From the NCBI GenBank assembly GCA_032433595.1, contig JASWJB010000426.1:1-30864 (forward strand): a stretch of DNA of 30,864 bases, written 5' to 3'. Shown here piece after piece: positions 18,451 through 28,060 of the stretch (positions are counted from its first letter, which is position 1; the number at the start of each line of letters is the position of its first letter). The DNA is from Conoideocrella luteorostrata (lineage: Eukaryota > Ascomycota > Sordariomycetes > Hypocreales > Clavicipitaceae). Under the pieces are notes generated by a model. The model was not told the origin of the DNA and ran no database searches. It saw nothing but the letters and a program-made list of their open reading frames with translations. The translations under genes were made by a program, and so were the position numbers.

Positions 18451-19711
18451 TTATAGTACTCGCGAAGGAAAGATGCTGCTCTTGAGGGTCTTGGACAGAA
18501 TACGGACGATCTCGGCCGGCTGAAGTGAGAATAAATTCATGGTAGACTTGAGAATTGCCAGGGAGTGCCCAGGTGTTGTTGGGTAGCGGGAATGGTCAAT
18601 TAGTAGTTCGCTATCGTTATAGAATTCATGAGGCGACAGGACTGAAAAAGTTGTTGGATAGAGACATGTAGTTGGCGCTACCGAAGACGATCCCTTTGCA
18701 ACAGAAAAGAGCCGGGCGGTAGACTCAACCGCGCAGTTGCCTTCTGTATCGATGACAGCCAAAGCACAAGGCGCCCCATGAGCAGAGACATCCTGCAAAG
18801 CTCGCCGAGCAGCGTCACTAATACTGCCGCCGGAGGCGTGATAGTTGGCAACTTTGCCGGCCACCAGATGCTTGAAAATTTGATCGCCGCGCCGCTGCTG
18901 CAGATTTTAGAGTATTAGAGGCGCGTTCACTTCCAAGCAGCAATCTGGGCAGGTACTTACCAGATAACATCCAGCTTTGAGTCTGCGTATAGACCAGCCC
19001 CAAGAATTGCCGTGTCACCTATGCGGCCGTCTTTTTCCGATTTGGCCCTCCGGTCGAGCCACCGGCTGCGAGATGTCCATAGCTATCAAGGACAACCGCA
19101 CCAACGGTGCCCATCTCCGAACCATCATCCCCCTGTCCTAGCCCGGTGTTCCGATCTTAGTGGGCCTCTCGGAAAGACATGGTGAAATAGCTGTTGGCCA
19201 CAACGTCGAAACCACATTTTTAGCCATCTCGTCAGCTGCGCGGCCAACAAGCATGGTGTGTGGCCCGTGCTCCAAGAGAGCATTGGCAACATGGATGGGA
19301 TTCTTGGTTGTTTCGACGCAGCCAACAGCGCCATAGTGGGTTGAAGTCCCCTCGACAATCCCTGCCTCAAGCTTTTATTAGAGACGTAGGGGTTAGCGGG
19401 GCTGCGGTAGAAGTGTCAGGTCAGGGCGATGATGATGACGCTTACCTGATGACCTCGGTCGTGATTAAGTGCTGCGCCGCACCCTGCATTGAACAAGGGG
19501 CAATCCTCTAGGTCTGCAACTGCCAGCACCACAGCGTCTTTGGCAGTAGACCCCTGGTCAAGGGTATCTGCCACTACCTTGGCCACGGCTTGTAGTTCCT
19601 GCCTAACGTCGTGCTGTCGTTTGGTGTCTGGGCAGGTCTCGGAACAGCCGCCGTGGAGGATGAAATGCCAGGGCCGAGCCGACTTGGTAGAGATGGCTTG
19701 TTCGGTCATGT
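18451..19711 (-). pseudogene. Plant-type L-asparaginase / isoaspartyl peptidase, decayed
   Basis: The ATG is likely at 19711 (MTEQAIST). The N-terminal exon shows FILHGG and DCPLFNAGCGAALNHD. An intron of about 71 bp (19377-19447) joins it to LEAGIVEGTSTHYGAVGCVE and GPHTMLVGRAADEMAK. Next come NSYFTM and GSEMGTVGAVVLDSYGHLAA with GGSTGG; the Thr of GTVGAV is the Ntn-hydrolase nucleophile exposed by autocleavage. A second intron at about 18898-18960 precedes the C-terminal part (FKHLVAGKVANYHASGGSI). Lesions: frameshift near 19217, TAA at 19157-19159 where a Trp is expected, frameshift near 19025, and frameshift near 18892. Active relatives hydrolyse asparagine or beta-aspartyl dipeptides. 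It lies about 150 bp upstream of the HIT-synthetase gene on the same strand. Confidence 0.85.
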
Positions 19712-19760
19712 TGAGAATAGTGGGACAATATGACTTGGAGTAAACTATATTGCGATTCAA

Positions 19761-20061
19761 AAGTGACTAGCAGACTAATAAGTTAGACCAGTACGGAGTA
19801 GACTAGCTAATTTACGCGTGCGTGCCGTGCAACATCAAGCTTTGATCATGCGTTAACTCCGACCCTGCACCGAGGATTAGGATCCGGAACTAGTGAACTT
19901 AAATTCTAAATTCTACATTTAGCTCACACCTACTCCATACTCTACTATTTAATAAACCTCCTCGACTCGCGATTAGATTCCAGACCTTCTTAACGCATAA
20001 CGCCGCACCTGGTAGTTCTTAACCATCACGTTAAAACATTACCACACCCAGCTCGTTCTTT
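19761..20061. promoter_or_regulatory. Divergent spacer between asparaginase relic and kinase
   Basis: This 300-bp AT-rich spacer separates genes transcribed away from each other and should hold both promoters. No specific binding motif is identified. Confidence 0.5.
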
Positions 20062-20794
20062 ATGGACAATTCCCTGGCATCACCAGATTCCCACGACACT
20101 ACCTCGTGGGACAAGGCGCCCTTTATGTGGATCAATGGCTTTCCCGGTTCTGGAAAACTCACTATAGCTAGAGAAATAGCAACATTACATAGTGAGGCGA
20201 TTATTTTGGACAATCATAGGCTTATAGATCCTGTTGAGGCAACATGTCCACGAACCCATCCTAATTACCAACGGGAGCGACAACTATACCGCAGAGCAAT
20301 GCTTCAGGAATACATGGATAATTCTTCTATATTCTCACAAATAGTTATTTGCACAGGTAAGCTACTCTTTTCTCTATTACTCTCTGCTGCTAAGAATAAG
20401 GTAATACTAATTATTACTAGACTTTCAGTCAGATAATAATCTAGGCCAAGATGTGGCTATGGATTACTGTAGCGCTGCCCAGAGAGCAGGTCGCCCGTTT
20501 ATCCCCGTGTATTTAACTTGCGATCTTGGCGTGAACCTCGAGCGTATCGCTACTGTTGACCGCCTTAATAGTGGCACAAAAAAGCTAGTAGATGTTCAAA
20601 TTCTCAAGGACCTACGCCTAAGGTGCAAGTTGTTCCGTTTTAACAGCTGCCTTGGCCTAACAGTTAATTCAACTAAAATGCCACCTTCGGAAACAGCCAG
20701 GGAAATACTAGCATTTATTCGTGAGGGGAATCCTTATCAAGATCGGGGGTATGAGACTATGTCGATAGACTGGAGAAGGCCGTGGCCTCGGTGA
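20062..20794 (+). CDS. Small P-loop kinase (AAA_33-like), two exons
   Basis: Exons 20062-20356 and 20421-20794 are joined by a 64-bp GT-AG intron (20357-20420), giving 222 aa. The Walker A loop is GFPGSGKLT at residues 26-34, with Leu after the Lys as in many small P-loop kinases of this kind. ILDNHRLIDPV follows, a strand-loop typical of the family, then RPFIPVYLTCDLGVNLERI with an Arg-rich lid-like region. These proteins phosphorylate small molecules or nucleosides; the substrate cannot be read from sequence. The last 15 or so codons (IDWRRPWPR) run close to a dispersed repeat beginning near 20820, so the C-terminus could be chimeric. No internal break was seen, unlike its neighbours. Confidence 0.75.
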
Positions 20795-20996
20795 GGCCAA
20801 CGATAAGAGGAATTGGTGCTAGAAGCAGGAAGAAAAGCAAGCATAAAAGGAAGCATATAGAGAGGAATTGGAACAAGGAATCAGATCATCAATCAATCCA
20901 ATCATTCTAAGTTATCATTAATCTATTCAATTGAATCCTTCTATTGCTATCAACTTCCACTGCCCTTAAATTGCCTAAAGTGCTCATAACGCAACA
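20795..20996 (+). repeat. Second copy of AT-rich element D
   Basis: It shares AAGCAAGCATAAAAGGAAGC and GCTCATAACGCAAC with 15880-16330, and a diverged version of that element's internal duplicated segment. It starts just after the kinase stop codon. Confidence 0.65.
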
Positions 20997-20997
20997 A

Positions 20998-21235
20998 CTG
21001 CCACTGCCACGGCCACTGCCACAAGCCCCAACCCGGCGTGACGGACCGCGCGGATTTTGGCGGATCTAGCGCCCAGCGCCCCAACCGGCACGAAACCTGG
21101 CGCAAACGACTCGCAAAGCCGCCGCGCACACGATACAGTAAAAATGAAGGCGCTCCCGGCAACTCTGCGGCGGGCAGCGCACAAAATGCCGGCGGGATGG
21201 GTGGTTTTCGCTCGGGTTGTAAGGAGCTTGTCGAA
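20998..21235 (+). repeat. GC-rich module, first forward copy
   Basis: It contains GCCACTGCCAC, CCCCAACCCGGCGTGACG, the CCTGGCGCAAACGACTCGCA tract, and ACTCTGCGGCGGGCAGCGCA followed by GGGATGGGTGGTTTTCGCTC. It precedes the first 78-bp repeat array, the same order as at 24195 and 26870. Confidence 0.8.
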
Positions 21236-21626
21236 AAGCTTGAATCTCGGAAGACGTACAAGCATGAAATACCGCAAGTCAATCTGAGGAAGACGTTGAA
21301 AGGCTTAAATCTCGGAAGATATACAGGCCTTTTTGAAGCGTTAGACACCGCAAGAAGCAACAGATATTGAGTCAACATAACGAGCTCACTGAAAAGGTTT
21401 AAATCCCGCAAGATGTACCGGCCTGTTCGAAGCGTCAGACATGGCCAGACGCATCAGACATGCAGCCAACCTGACGAGCGCGACGAAAAGACTTAAATCG
21501 GAAGATGTACAGGCTGCAAGAGGCATCAGATATCGCTAGTCAGTTGACAAGCTTGTTGTAAGGCTTCCATCTCGGAAGCGTACAAGCATGAAATACAGCA
21601 AGTCGATCTGACGAAGACGTTGAAAG

Positions 21627-22027
21627 TGTGGGTTGCACAGGGTTGCCGTGCAAGTGATCTAGATCAAATGCTTCAAGTTAAATATATTCATAAGTCTCTG
21701 TTATCCTAAGAAAGAAGAAAACAAGTCATGGTGGGAGGTACGATATTGTTGTATAAATATCGTAGCTGAAAGGTTACTGTTGGAATGCCGCCAAGCACAA
21801 TAGGAAGCTGTTGGGACCGTTACGTGGCCACCTTCAAGCCACGATATTTATACGGCGATATCGTGCCTTCCACTATGACTTCTTTTCTTCTTCTTAGATA
21901 GACACAGACAATTATTAATATATTACCTTTGAAGCCGATGATCTAGATCATTGCACAGCCCTGTGCAACCCACAGTTACCACGTGACGGGCCTAGTGCTT
22001 CCTATTGTGCTTGGCGGGATTCCAACA
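21627..22027 (-). mobile_element. Solo LTR, family A, split by a nested LTR
   Basis: The minus-strand LTR occupies 21627-21777 and 21980-22027; without the nested insertion it is 199 bp. Flanks are GAAAG (21622-21626) and AAAAG (22028-22032), a 5-bp target duplication with one G/A difference. It lies inside a 78-bp unit at GTTGAAAAGG. Confidence 0.9.
21778..21974 (+). mobile_element. Solo LTR, family A, nested insertion
   Basis: 197 bp from TGTTGGAATGCCGCCAAGCA to GCAACCCACA. Perfect target duplication GTTAC at 21773-21777 and 21975-21979. It inserted in opposite orientation into the older LTR. Confidence 0.95.
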
Positions 22028-23060
22028 AAAAGGTTCAATTCTCAGAAAGACGTTACAGGCGCTATCGAAACATTAGATAGCAGGTTAATCTTACGAGCTT
22101 GTTGAAAAGGCTTACATCTCGGAAGACGCTTAAGCTGCAAGAAGATCGTCGAAAGGTTTAAATCTCGCAAGACATACATTGCAAGAAGCTTTTGATATCG
22201 CAAGTCAATCCAACGAGCTCGCTGAAAAGGTTCAAATCTCGGGAGACGTATATATAGGTTCTGCAAGAAGCATCGGATATCGCAAGTCAATCTGACTAGC
22301 TCGTTCAAATGTTCAATTATCAGAAAGACATACACTGCATAAAGCATCAGATATTGCAAGGCAGTTCACGAGCTCGATGAAAAGGCTCAAATCTCGGAAG
22401 ATGTACGGGCGCGCAAGAAGCAATAGATATCACAAGGAGCTCGTCGAAACAGTTCAAGTATCGGAAGACGTATACGCTTTCGAAGGATCACATATCGTAA
22501 GGTATTGATAACCGGACTGTTGGTCGCTATCTATTTCAGTCAGTTGACGAGCTCGTTCAAGGTTTAAATCTCGGAAGATGTACAGGTGTTATCAAAGCTT
22601 CAGACATTGTAGGTATATCTGACCAGCTTGTCAAAGGTTCAATTCACGGAGAACGCACAGGCGACATCGAAGCATTAGACATTATAAGTCAATCTAACAA
22701 GCTGGTTAAAAGGCTCAAATCTCGGAAAACATATAGGCTGCAAGAAGCTCGTTAAAAGGTTCGAATCTCGGAAGACGTACAGGCATCTGATATCGCAGGT
22801 TTATCTAACGAGATCATTAAAAGGTTTAATCGCGGTAAGAAGCATTAGATCGCCGGTCATTCTGACGAGCTTGCTGAAAAGGTTGAAATTTCGGAACGTA
22901 CAGGCGCTGCAACAACATTAGATCGCAAGTCAGTTGACGAGCTCGTTGAAATGTTTAATTCTCGGAAGACGTACACTGCATAAGCATTGGATGTCGAAAG
23001 TCAGTTGATGAGCTCGTTGAATTGTACAGGCGCTGCAGGAAGCATTAGATCTCGCACGTT

Positions 23061-23240
23061 TAATCTAAAGAAGATGAAGATATTCAAGATACGACGATCG
23101 TGGTGGCTATACGTCGGGATTCGAGGCAGGAAGATGGTTGCGATAGGAGTGGTCAACAGAGGAGAAAAGTCGGCACTTGAGAGAGAAAAAGTCAGCGCTC
23201 GGGAGAGGGGAAAAGTTAACGCTTAAGAGAGGGAAGACTT
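23061..23240 (+). repeat. Linker of macrorepeat unit 1 with GGGAGAGG units
   Basis: After the last 78-bp unit comes a linker (GGTTGCGATAGGAGTGGTCA) and short units of the type GTCAGCACTCGGGAGAGGG, repeated again after the triplet array. Equivalent linkers lie at 25340-25560 and 28060-28220. Confidence 0.75.
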
Positions 23241-23520
23241 AGCTGATGATGATGATACCGCTGCAGCTGCTACTGATGATACCGTTGCTGCTGCTGCTGC
23301 TGCTGATAATGATGTCGCTGCTGCTGCTGTTGATGATGAGGAAGTCGCTACAGACGCAAGAAATGTCTCTGCTGCTGATAATGGTGATGCCGCTTCTGCT
23401 GCTGCTGCTATTAGCACTTGGGAGAGGGAAACGTTAGCACTTGGGAGAGGGGAAAAGTCAGCACTCGCGAGAGAGAAGAGTTAGCTGCTGATGCCGCTGA
23501 TGATGCTGCTGCCCACGCAA
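23241..23520 (+). repeat. GAT/GCT triplet array, unit 1
   Basis: Interrupted GCTGCT/GATGAT triplets with an embedded ACGCAAGAAATGTCTCTGCT word. The three forward frames read Ala/Asp-rich, Leu/Met-rich or Cys/stop-containing peptides. None is supported as a gene. Confidence 0.85.
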
Positions 23521-24194
23521 GAATATCAGCGTCCATGGTGCAATAAAGTAGGGCTTGCTTGGAGCGATACAGGGCCGGTAAGTAGCACAAAAGTAATTGT
23601 GGGTTGCACAGGGTTGCTGTGCAAGATGATCTAGATCAAATGCATCAAAATAGAATATATTCAATAAGTCAAGTCGGTTATCTAAGAAAGAAGAAAAGAA
23701 GTCATAGTGGAAGGCACGATATCGCCGTATAAATATCGTGGCTTGAAGGTGGCCACGTGACGGGCTCGATGCTGCTTGGCGGCGTTCCAACAGTAATACA
23801 ACAGCACAACAACAACAACGAAGGCACAAGATGAGAAAGAACTAGTGCATAAGATGTACAAAAACGCAGCGCATAAGTTTAAATTAAAAGAATGGCTCAA
23901 AACACTACACCCGCCGCGCGATACATTTAACAAATTCGCCTAGGCAGGAATCCAGTGACAGGGGGGCTTGAAGACACAACGGCACAACACAACACAACAG
24001 CAATAGCACAAGACAAGACTAAACCCGGCGCAAAGGATGCCCAAGAGCCCAGCGCATAAGGTGTACTAAAAAACAAGGCGCGAAATAAAACATCTAGTGT
24101 GCAATCTACGAAAAATCCGCATAGCTGGGAACCAGCGGTTAGGGGCTTACAGACGCAATGACATAACATAGCACAACACACAACACAACATCAA
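23521..24194 (+). repeat. CA-rich tail of macrorepeat unit 1
   Basis: It contains CACGCAAGAATATCAGCG, a GCTTGGAGCGATACAGGGCC tract and CAACACAACAGCAATAGCAC-type runs. Repeated phrases include GCGCATAAGGTGTA and AATCTACGAAAAATCC, both also found at 26510-26830. A solo LTR lies at 23598-23792. Confidence 0.75.
23598..23792 (-). mobile_element. Solo LTR, family A, with perfect target duplication
   Basis: 195 bp, TGTTGGAACGCCGCCAAGCA ... CTGTGCAACCCACA on the minus strand, flanked by GTAAT at 23593-23597 and 23793-23797. It contains the conserved CACGTGGCCACC and TATTTATACGGCGATATCG. Confidence 0.96.
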
Positions 24195-24380
24195 TACCAC
24201 GAGACAAGACAAAATCTGACGCACAAGACTCGCAACAGCGCCGCGCACACGATGCAGTGGAAATAAAGACGCTCCCGGCGCTCGGGGCAACTCTGTAGCG
24301 GGTAGCGCACAAAATGCCAGTGGGATGGGTGGTGTTTCGCTTGAGTTGTAAGCGGGAAAGGGAGGAGACTACAAGCCGTT
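24195..24380 (+). repeat. GC-rich module, second forward copy
   Basis: It shares CGCCGCGCACACGATGCAG, GCGCACAAAATGCCAGTGGG and GATGGGTGGTGTTTCGCTTG with the other copies. It marks the junction to the next composite unit. Confidence 0.8.
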
Positions 24381-25340
24381 TTCTGAGAGGACTAGTGTCT
24401 TCCTCGGAAGATATACAGCGCTGCGAGAAGCATCTGATATCGCAGGTCAATCTGACGAGCTCGTTGAAAGGTTTAAATGTCGGATAATGCACAGGCACTG
24501 CAAGAAGCATCGTATCACATCAGACATGGCAAGGTATTCTGACGAAGACGATGAAGTGGTTTGATTCCCGGAAGACGTACAGGTTACAAGAAGCTTGTTA
24601 AAATGTTTGAATTTCGGAAGACGTAGGGGCTCTAGGAGGCATTCGATATTGCAAGTCGATCTGACGAGCTCGCTGAAAAGATTTAAATCGCAGAACGTAC
24701 ACGCGCTGCAAGAGGCATCTAGTATCGCAAGTTAAGCTGAAGAGCTCGTCAAAAAGGTTCAATTCCCGGAACACATACAGGCATCTGATATTGCAGGTCC
24801 ATCTGACAAGCTCGTTCAAAGGTTTAATTCTCGGAAGACATATACTGCATAAAGCATCAGATATCGAAAGTTAGTTAACGAGCTCATGAAAAGGTTCAAT
24901 TCCCGGAAGACGTACAGGCTCTGTAGGAAGCATCGGATATGGCAGGTTAGTTAACAAGATCGATGACAGATACACGCGCTGCAAGAAGCATCAGATAACG
25001 CAAATTTATCCAACGGGCTTATTGAAACGTTCGAATGTCGGATGATGTACAGGCTGCAATAAGCATCAGGTATTGAATGTCAGTTAACGAGCTCATTGAA
25101 AGGATCAAATGTCGGAAGACGTACAGGCGCTATCGACGCATCAGATGGCAGGTCAATCTGACGAGTTCGTTGAAAAGTTCGAATATCGAACGTATAGGCT
25201 GCAACGAGCATCAGGCATTCCAAGCCAGTTGACGAGCTCGTTGAAAGGTTCAAACGTCGGAAGACGTACACTGCAAGGAGCATCAGGTATTGCAAGTCAA
25301 TTGACGAGCTCGTTGAAAGGTTCAAATATCAGAAGGCATA
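24381..25340 (+). repeat. Degenerate 78-bp minisatellite, block 2
   Basis: Twelve core words of the GGTTCAAATCTCGG type can be counted between 24470 and 25330. An open frame of 116 codons at 25109-25459 keeps the array in a second reading (ASGIASQLTSSLKGSN repeated), showing that more than one frame can stay open by chance of composition. Confidence 0.88.
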
Positions 25341-25560
25341 CAGGCGTTCAAGAAGCATCGGATCCATCAGATATCGTGAGGCAAGCTGCCCAAGACGATT
25401 TCTTTGATGATGGGATTGTCGGCCACGATCTATTTCAATCAGGAAGACGGTTACAATAGGAGCGGTCGGCAGAGGAGAAAGGTCGGCACTCGAGAGAGGA
25501 AAAGTTAGCACTCGGGAGAGGGGAAAGGTTAGGACTTGGGAGAGGGAAGACTTAGCTACT
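25341..25560 (+). repeat. Linker of macrorepeat unit 2
   Basis: Contains GATGGGATTGTCGGCCACGA and GGAAGACGGTTACAATAGGA, both nearly matched at 28100-28170, then GCACTCGGGAGAGG units. Confidence 0.78.
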
Positions 25561-26345
25561 GATGATGCCGCTGCCGCTGCCGCTGATGATGCTGGCCACA
25601 GGACAGGACTTCGGTCGGGTTTCTGATCACGATCGTAGAGGTCGGGAGGGGAGAAAGTCGGCTACTGATGATGATGCTGCCGCCGCTGATGGTCACAGGT
25701 CGGAATTCTGGTCACGATAGTGGCGGTCGAGAGGGCAAAAAGTCTGCTGATGAGGATGTTGGTGCCGACGCAACAAATGCCGCCGCTGCTGCTGCTGCTG
25801 ATGATGATGCTGCTTCTGATGCCGCCGCTGCTGGTTATGATGCTGCTGTTGCTGATGGCCACAGGTCAGGATTCTCGTCACGATAGTCGCGATCGGGAGG
25901 GGGGAAAAGTCAGATGTTGCTGCCACGCAAGAAATGCCGCTGCTGCTGTCAGCACTTGAGAGGTCAAAAGTCAGCAGTCGGGAGAGGGGAACTCAGCTGC
26001 TGACGGCCACAGGTCAGGATTCTGGTCGTGTTTCTGGTCCCGATAGTAGCGGTCGGGAGAGGGAAAATTCAGATGCTGCTGCTGCTGATGACGATGATGC
26101 CGTTACTGCTGCCGACGACGACGACGACGACGACGATGATGCCGCTGCTGCTGATGATGATAATAGTGCCGTTGCTGGTAATGAGGGTATTCCTGCAAGA
26201 AATGCCGCTGCCGATAAAGCCGCTGCTACTGCTGATGATGATGATGCCGCTGGCGATGGTGATGATGCCGTTGCCAGTGATGATGCCGCTGCTGGTGATA
26301 ATGCCGTTGCTGCTGATGAGGATTTTGCTGTCCAACGCAAGAATA
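25561..26345 (+). repeat. GAT/GCT triplet array, unit 2
   Basis: A long interrupted array of GCTGCT/GATGAT/GACGAC triplets punctuated by GGCCACAGGTCAGGATTCTG, a GTCGGGAGGGG word and CGCAAGAAATGCCGC. The frame at 25934-26431 stays open for 165 codons as an Asp/Ala-rich chain, followed by a lysine/glutamine tail. Composition alone can explain this. Confidence 0.85.
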
Positions 26346-26869
26346 CCACCAGGCAGATGCTAGAGCTGGGTCAGCGCGCCCAAGGTGCAAAAAAACAGGG
26401 CTTGGTCGCGGAGGGGAGGGGGGCTTGGTAAGTAACACAAGAGTAACACAACAACACAGCACAACAATAACAATAACCAGCGCACAAGATGCAGAGAAAA
26501 CCAGCGCATAAGATGCAGAAAAACGCAGCGGATAATTTACAACAGAAAACAGGGACCAAAAACATGACACCTCGTGCGTAATCTACGAAAAATCCTGCTG
26601 ACTCAGGGGCTTAGAAGCGCAATAACAGAACACACAGCACACAGCACACAGCATGCAGCATACAGCATACAGCACAACACAACACAGCACAGCACAACAG
26701 CAATAGCAACAAGACAAAGCCAAACCTGGTTCAAAAGATGCACAACAGCCCAACGCACAAGGTGTAACGACAGAAAGAAAGGCATAAAACAAAACACCTA
26801 GCGTGCAACTCGCCACAAAAACCAGCGCACGCGCCAACGACCACAACTTGAGGGCTAGCGCCCACAACA
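26346..26869 (+). repeat. CA-rich tail of macrorepeat unit 2
   Basis: CAGGGCTTGGTCGCGGAGGG leads into AACACAACAACACAGCACAA and an ACAGCAC/ATACAGC run at 26630-26700. Phrases such as CACAAGGTGTAACGACAG parallel unit 1 and the right-hand unit. Confidence 0.75.
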
Positions 26870-27125
26870 GCACCAAACGTGGCGCAAAGAACTCGTCGAC
26901 ACGCAGCGCACGTAATGTAGTGATAATAAAGCCTCTGCCGGCGGGATGGATGGGTGGGTTTTCGCTCGGGTTGTGAAAAAAAGGAGAAGACTTTGAGCGG
27001 GAAGAGGAGGAGGAGGCTGTGTGCGGGTTTTCTGGAGACTAAGACTACGTCCTCTTATGTATTAGTCTGTACTGTAAGTAGTGGAAAAACGAAGAGGACA
27101 AGGTTGTAGTCTCAAGAGGACGTAT
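26870..27125 (+). repeat. GC-rich module, third forward copy, with terminal inverted repeat
   Basis: A truncated module (CTGCCGGCGGGATGGATGGG, GTTTTCGCTCGGGTTGTGA) is followed by an imperfect inverted repeat: AGACTACGTCCTCTT at about 27047-27061 and AAGAGGACAAGGTTGTAGTC at about 27095-27115. The position relative to the module parallels the perfect hairpin at 1-99. Confidence 0.7.
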
Positions 27126-28060
27126 AGGCATCGGGGATATTAGCAAGTCGATCCAACGAGCTCGTTGAAAGGTTCTGTAGGAAGCACAAGGGCTTCTGAG
27201 TATTGACGTCAAAAAGTTCTTGCACGAAGCAATAGGTGAAGCAAAAGTATAGTATTCAATTCAATTAGGTCTGTATGTCTAAGAAGAGAAGAAGAAGAGG
27301 GGGGAATGCCCCTGAGCGCGCCGTATAAAAGAGGCGCTAGGGTTGCCACGTGATTGCTCGTATGCTTGACGAGAGACTCCAACAGGTTCAAATGTCGGAT
27401 GATTTACAGGCGCTGCAAGAAGCCTTGGATATCGCAGGTTAATCTGACAAGCTTGTTGAAAAGTTTCAAATCTCGGAACGTACAGGCTCTGCAAGAATCC
27501 TCGGATAGCGCAGATCAATTGGACAAGTTCGTTGAAAAAGGTTTAGGCGCGCTATTGAAGCATCAGAACGCAGGTCGATCTGACGCGCTCATTGAAAAGG
27601 TTCAATTCTCGGAAAGACGTTACAGGCGTTATCGAAGCATCAGATGGCAGGTCAATCTAACGAGCTTGTTGAAAAGGCTTACATCTCGGAAGACGCATAA
27701 GCTGCAAGGAGCTCGTCGAAAGGTTCAAACCTCGCAATACTTACATTGCAAGAAGCTTCTGATATCGCAAGTCAATATAACGAGCTCGCTGACAAGGTTC
27801 AAATCTCGGGAGACGGATATATAGATTCTGCAAGAGGCATCGGATATCGCGGGTCAATCTGACTAGGTCGTTCACAGGTTCAATTATCGGAAGTCGCACC
27901 ATGCACTGCATAAAGCGCTTAGATATCAAAAGTCAGTTAACGAGCTCGCTCAAAGTTTCAATTTCCAGAAGACGTACCGTACACTGCATAAAGCATTTAG
28001 ATATCAAAAGCCAGTTGACGAGGTCGTTAAATGGTACACGCGTTCAAGAAGCATTATATC
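27126..28060 (+). repeat. Degenerate 78-bp minisatellite, block 3
   Basis: Nine core words are counted. The stretch 27597-27930 matches 22030-22345 of block 1 unit by unit, including distinctive irregular units (GGCTTACATCTCGGAAGACG, GGAGACGGATATATAG). Confidence 0.88.
27176..27384 (-). mobile_element. Solo LTR, family B, inside a 78-bp unit
   Basis: 209 bp, TGTTGGAGTCTCTCGTCAAG ... GTGCTTCCTACA on the minus strand, with a perfect target duplication GGTTC at 27171-27175 and 27385-27389. The target is the conserved GGTTCAAAT core of the minisatellite. Confidence 0.95.

Larger units (their letters stand above)
21236..23060 (+). repeat. Degenerate 78-bp minisatellite, block 1
   Basis: From 22029 to 23060 I count 14 occurrences of the core word GGTTCAAATCTCGG or close variants, with additional diverged units at 21236-21620. 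The consensus unit is 78 bp, containing CAAGTCAATCTGACGAGCTC, GTTGAAAAGGTTCAAATCTC and GGAAGACGTACAGGCGCTGC. Many units are shortened. In one forward frame the consensus has no stop and reads as 26 residues including SDELVEKVQISEDVQALQ. Two LTRs interrupt it at 21627-22027. Confidence 0.88.

Noticed and set aside
22229..22242. tRNA genes suggested by GGTTCAAATC words
   Set aside because: No cloverleaf arms, acceptor pairing or A box could be found around the words I examined.
25934..26431. 165-codon Asp/Ala-rich open frame as a real acidic protein gene
   Set aside because: It lies wholly in a triplet array where several frames stay open through composition alone; there is no start context, splice signal or conserved domain.
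21236..28060. CRISPR-like array
   Set aside because: Repeats are degenerate, contiguous and 78 bp long without unique spacers, and the organism is eukaryotic.
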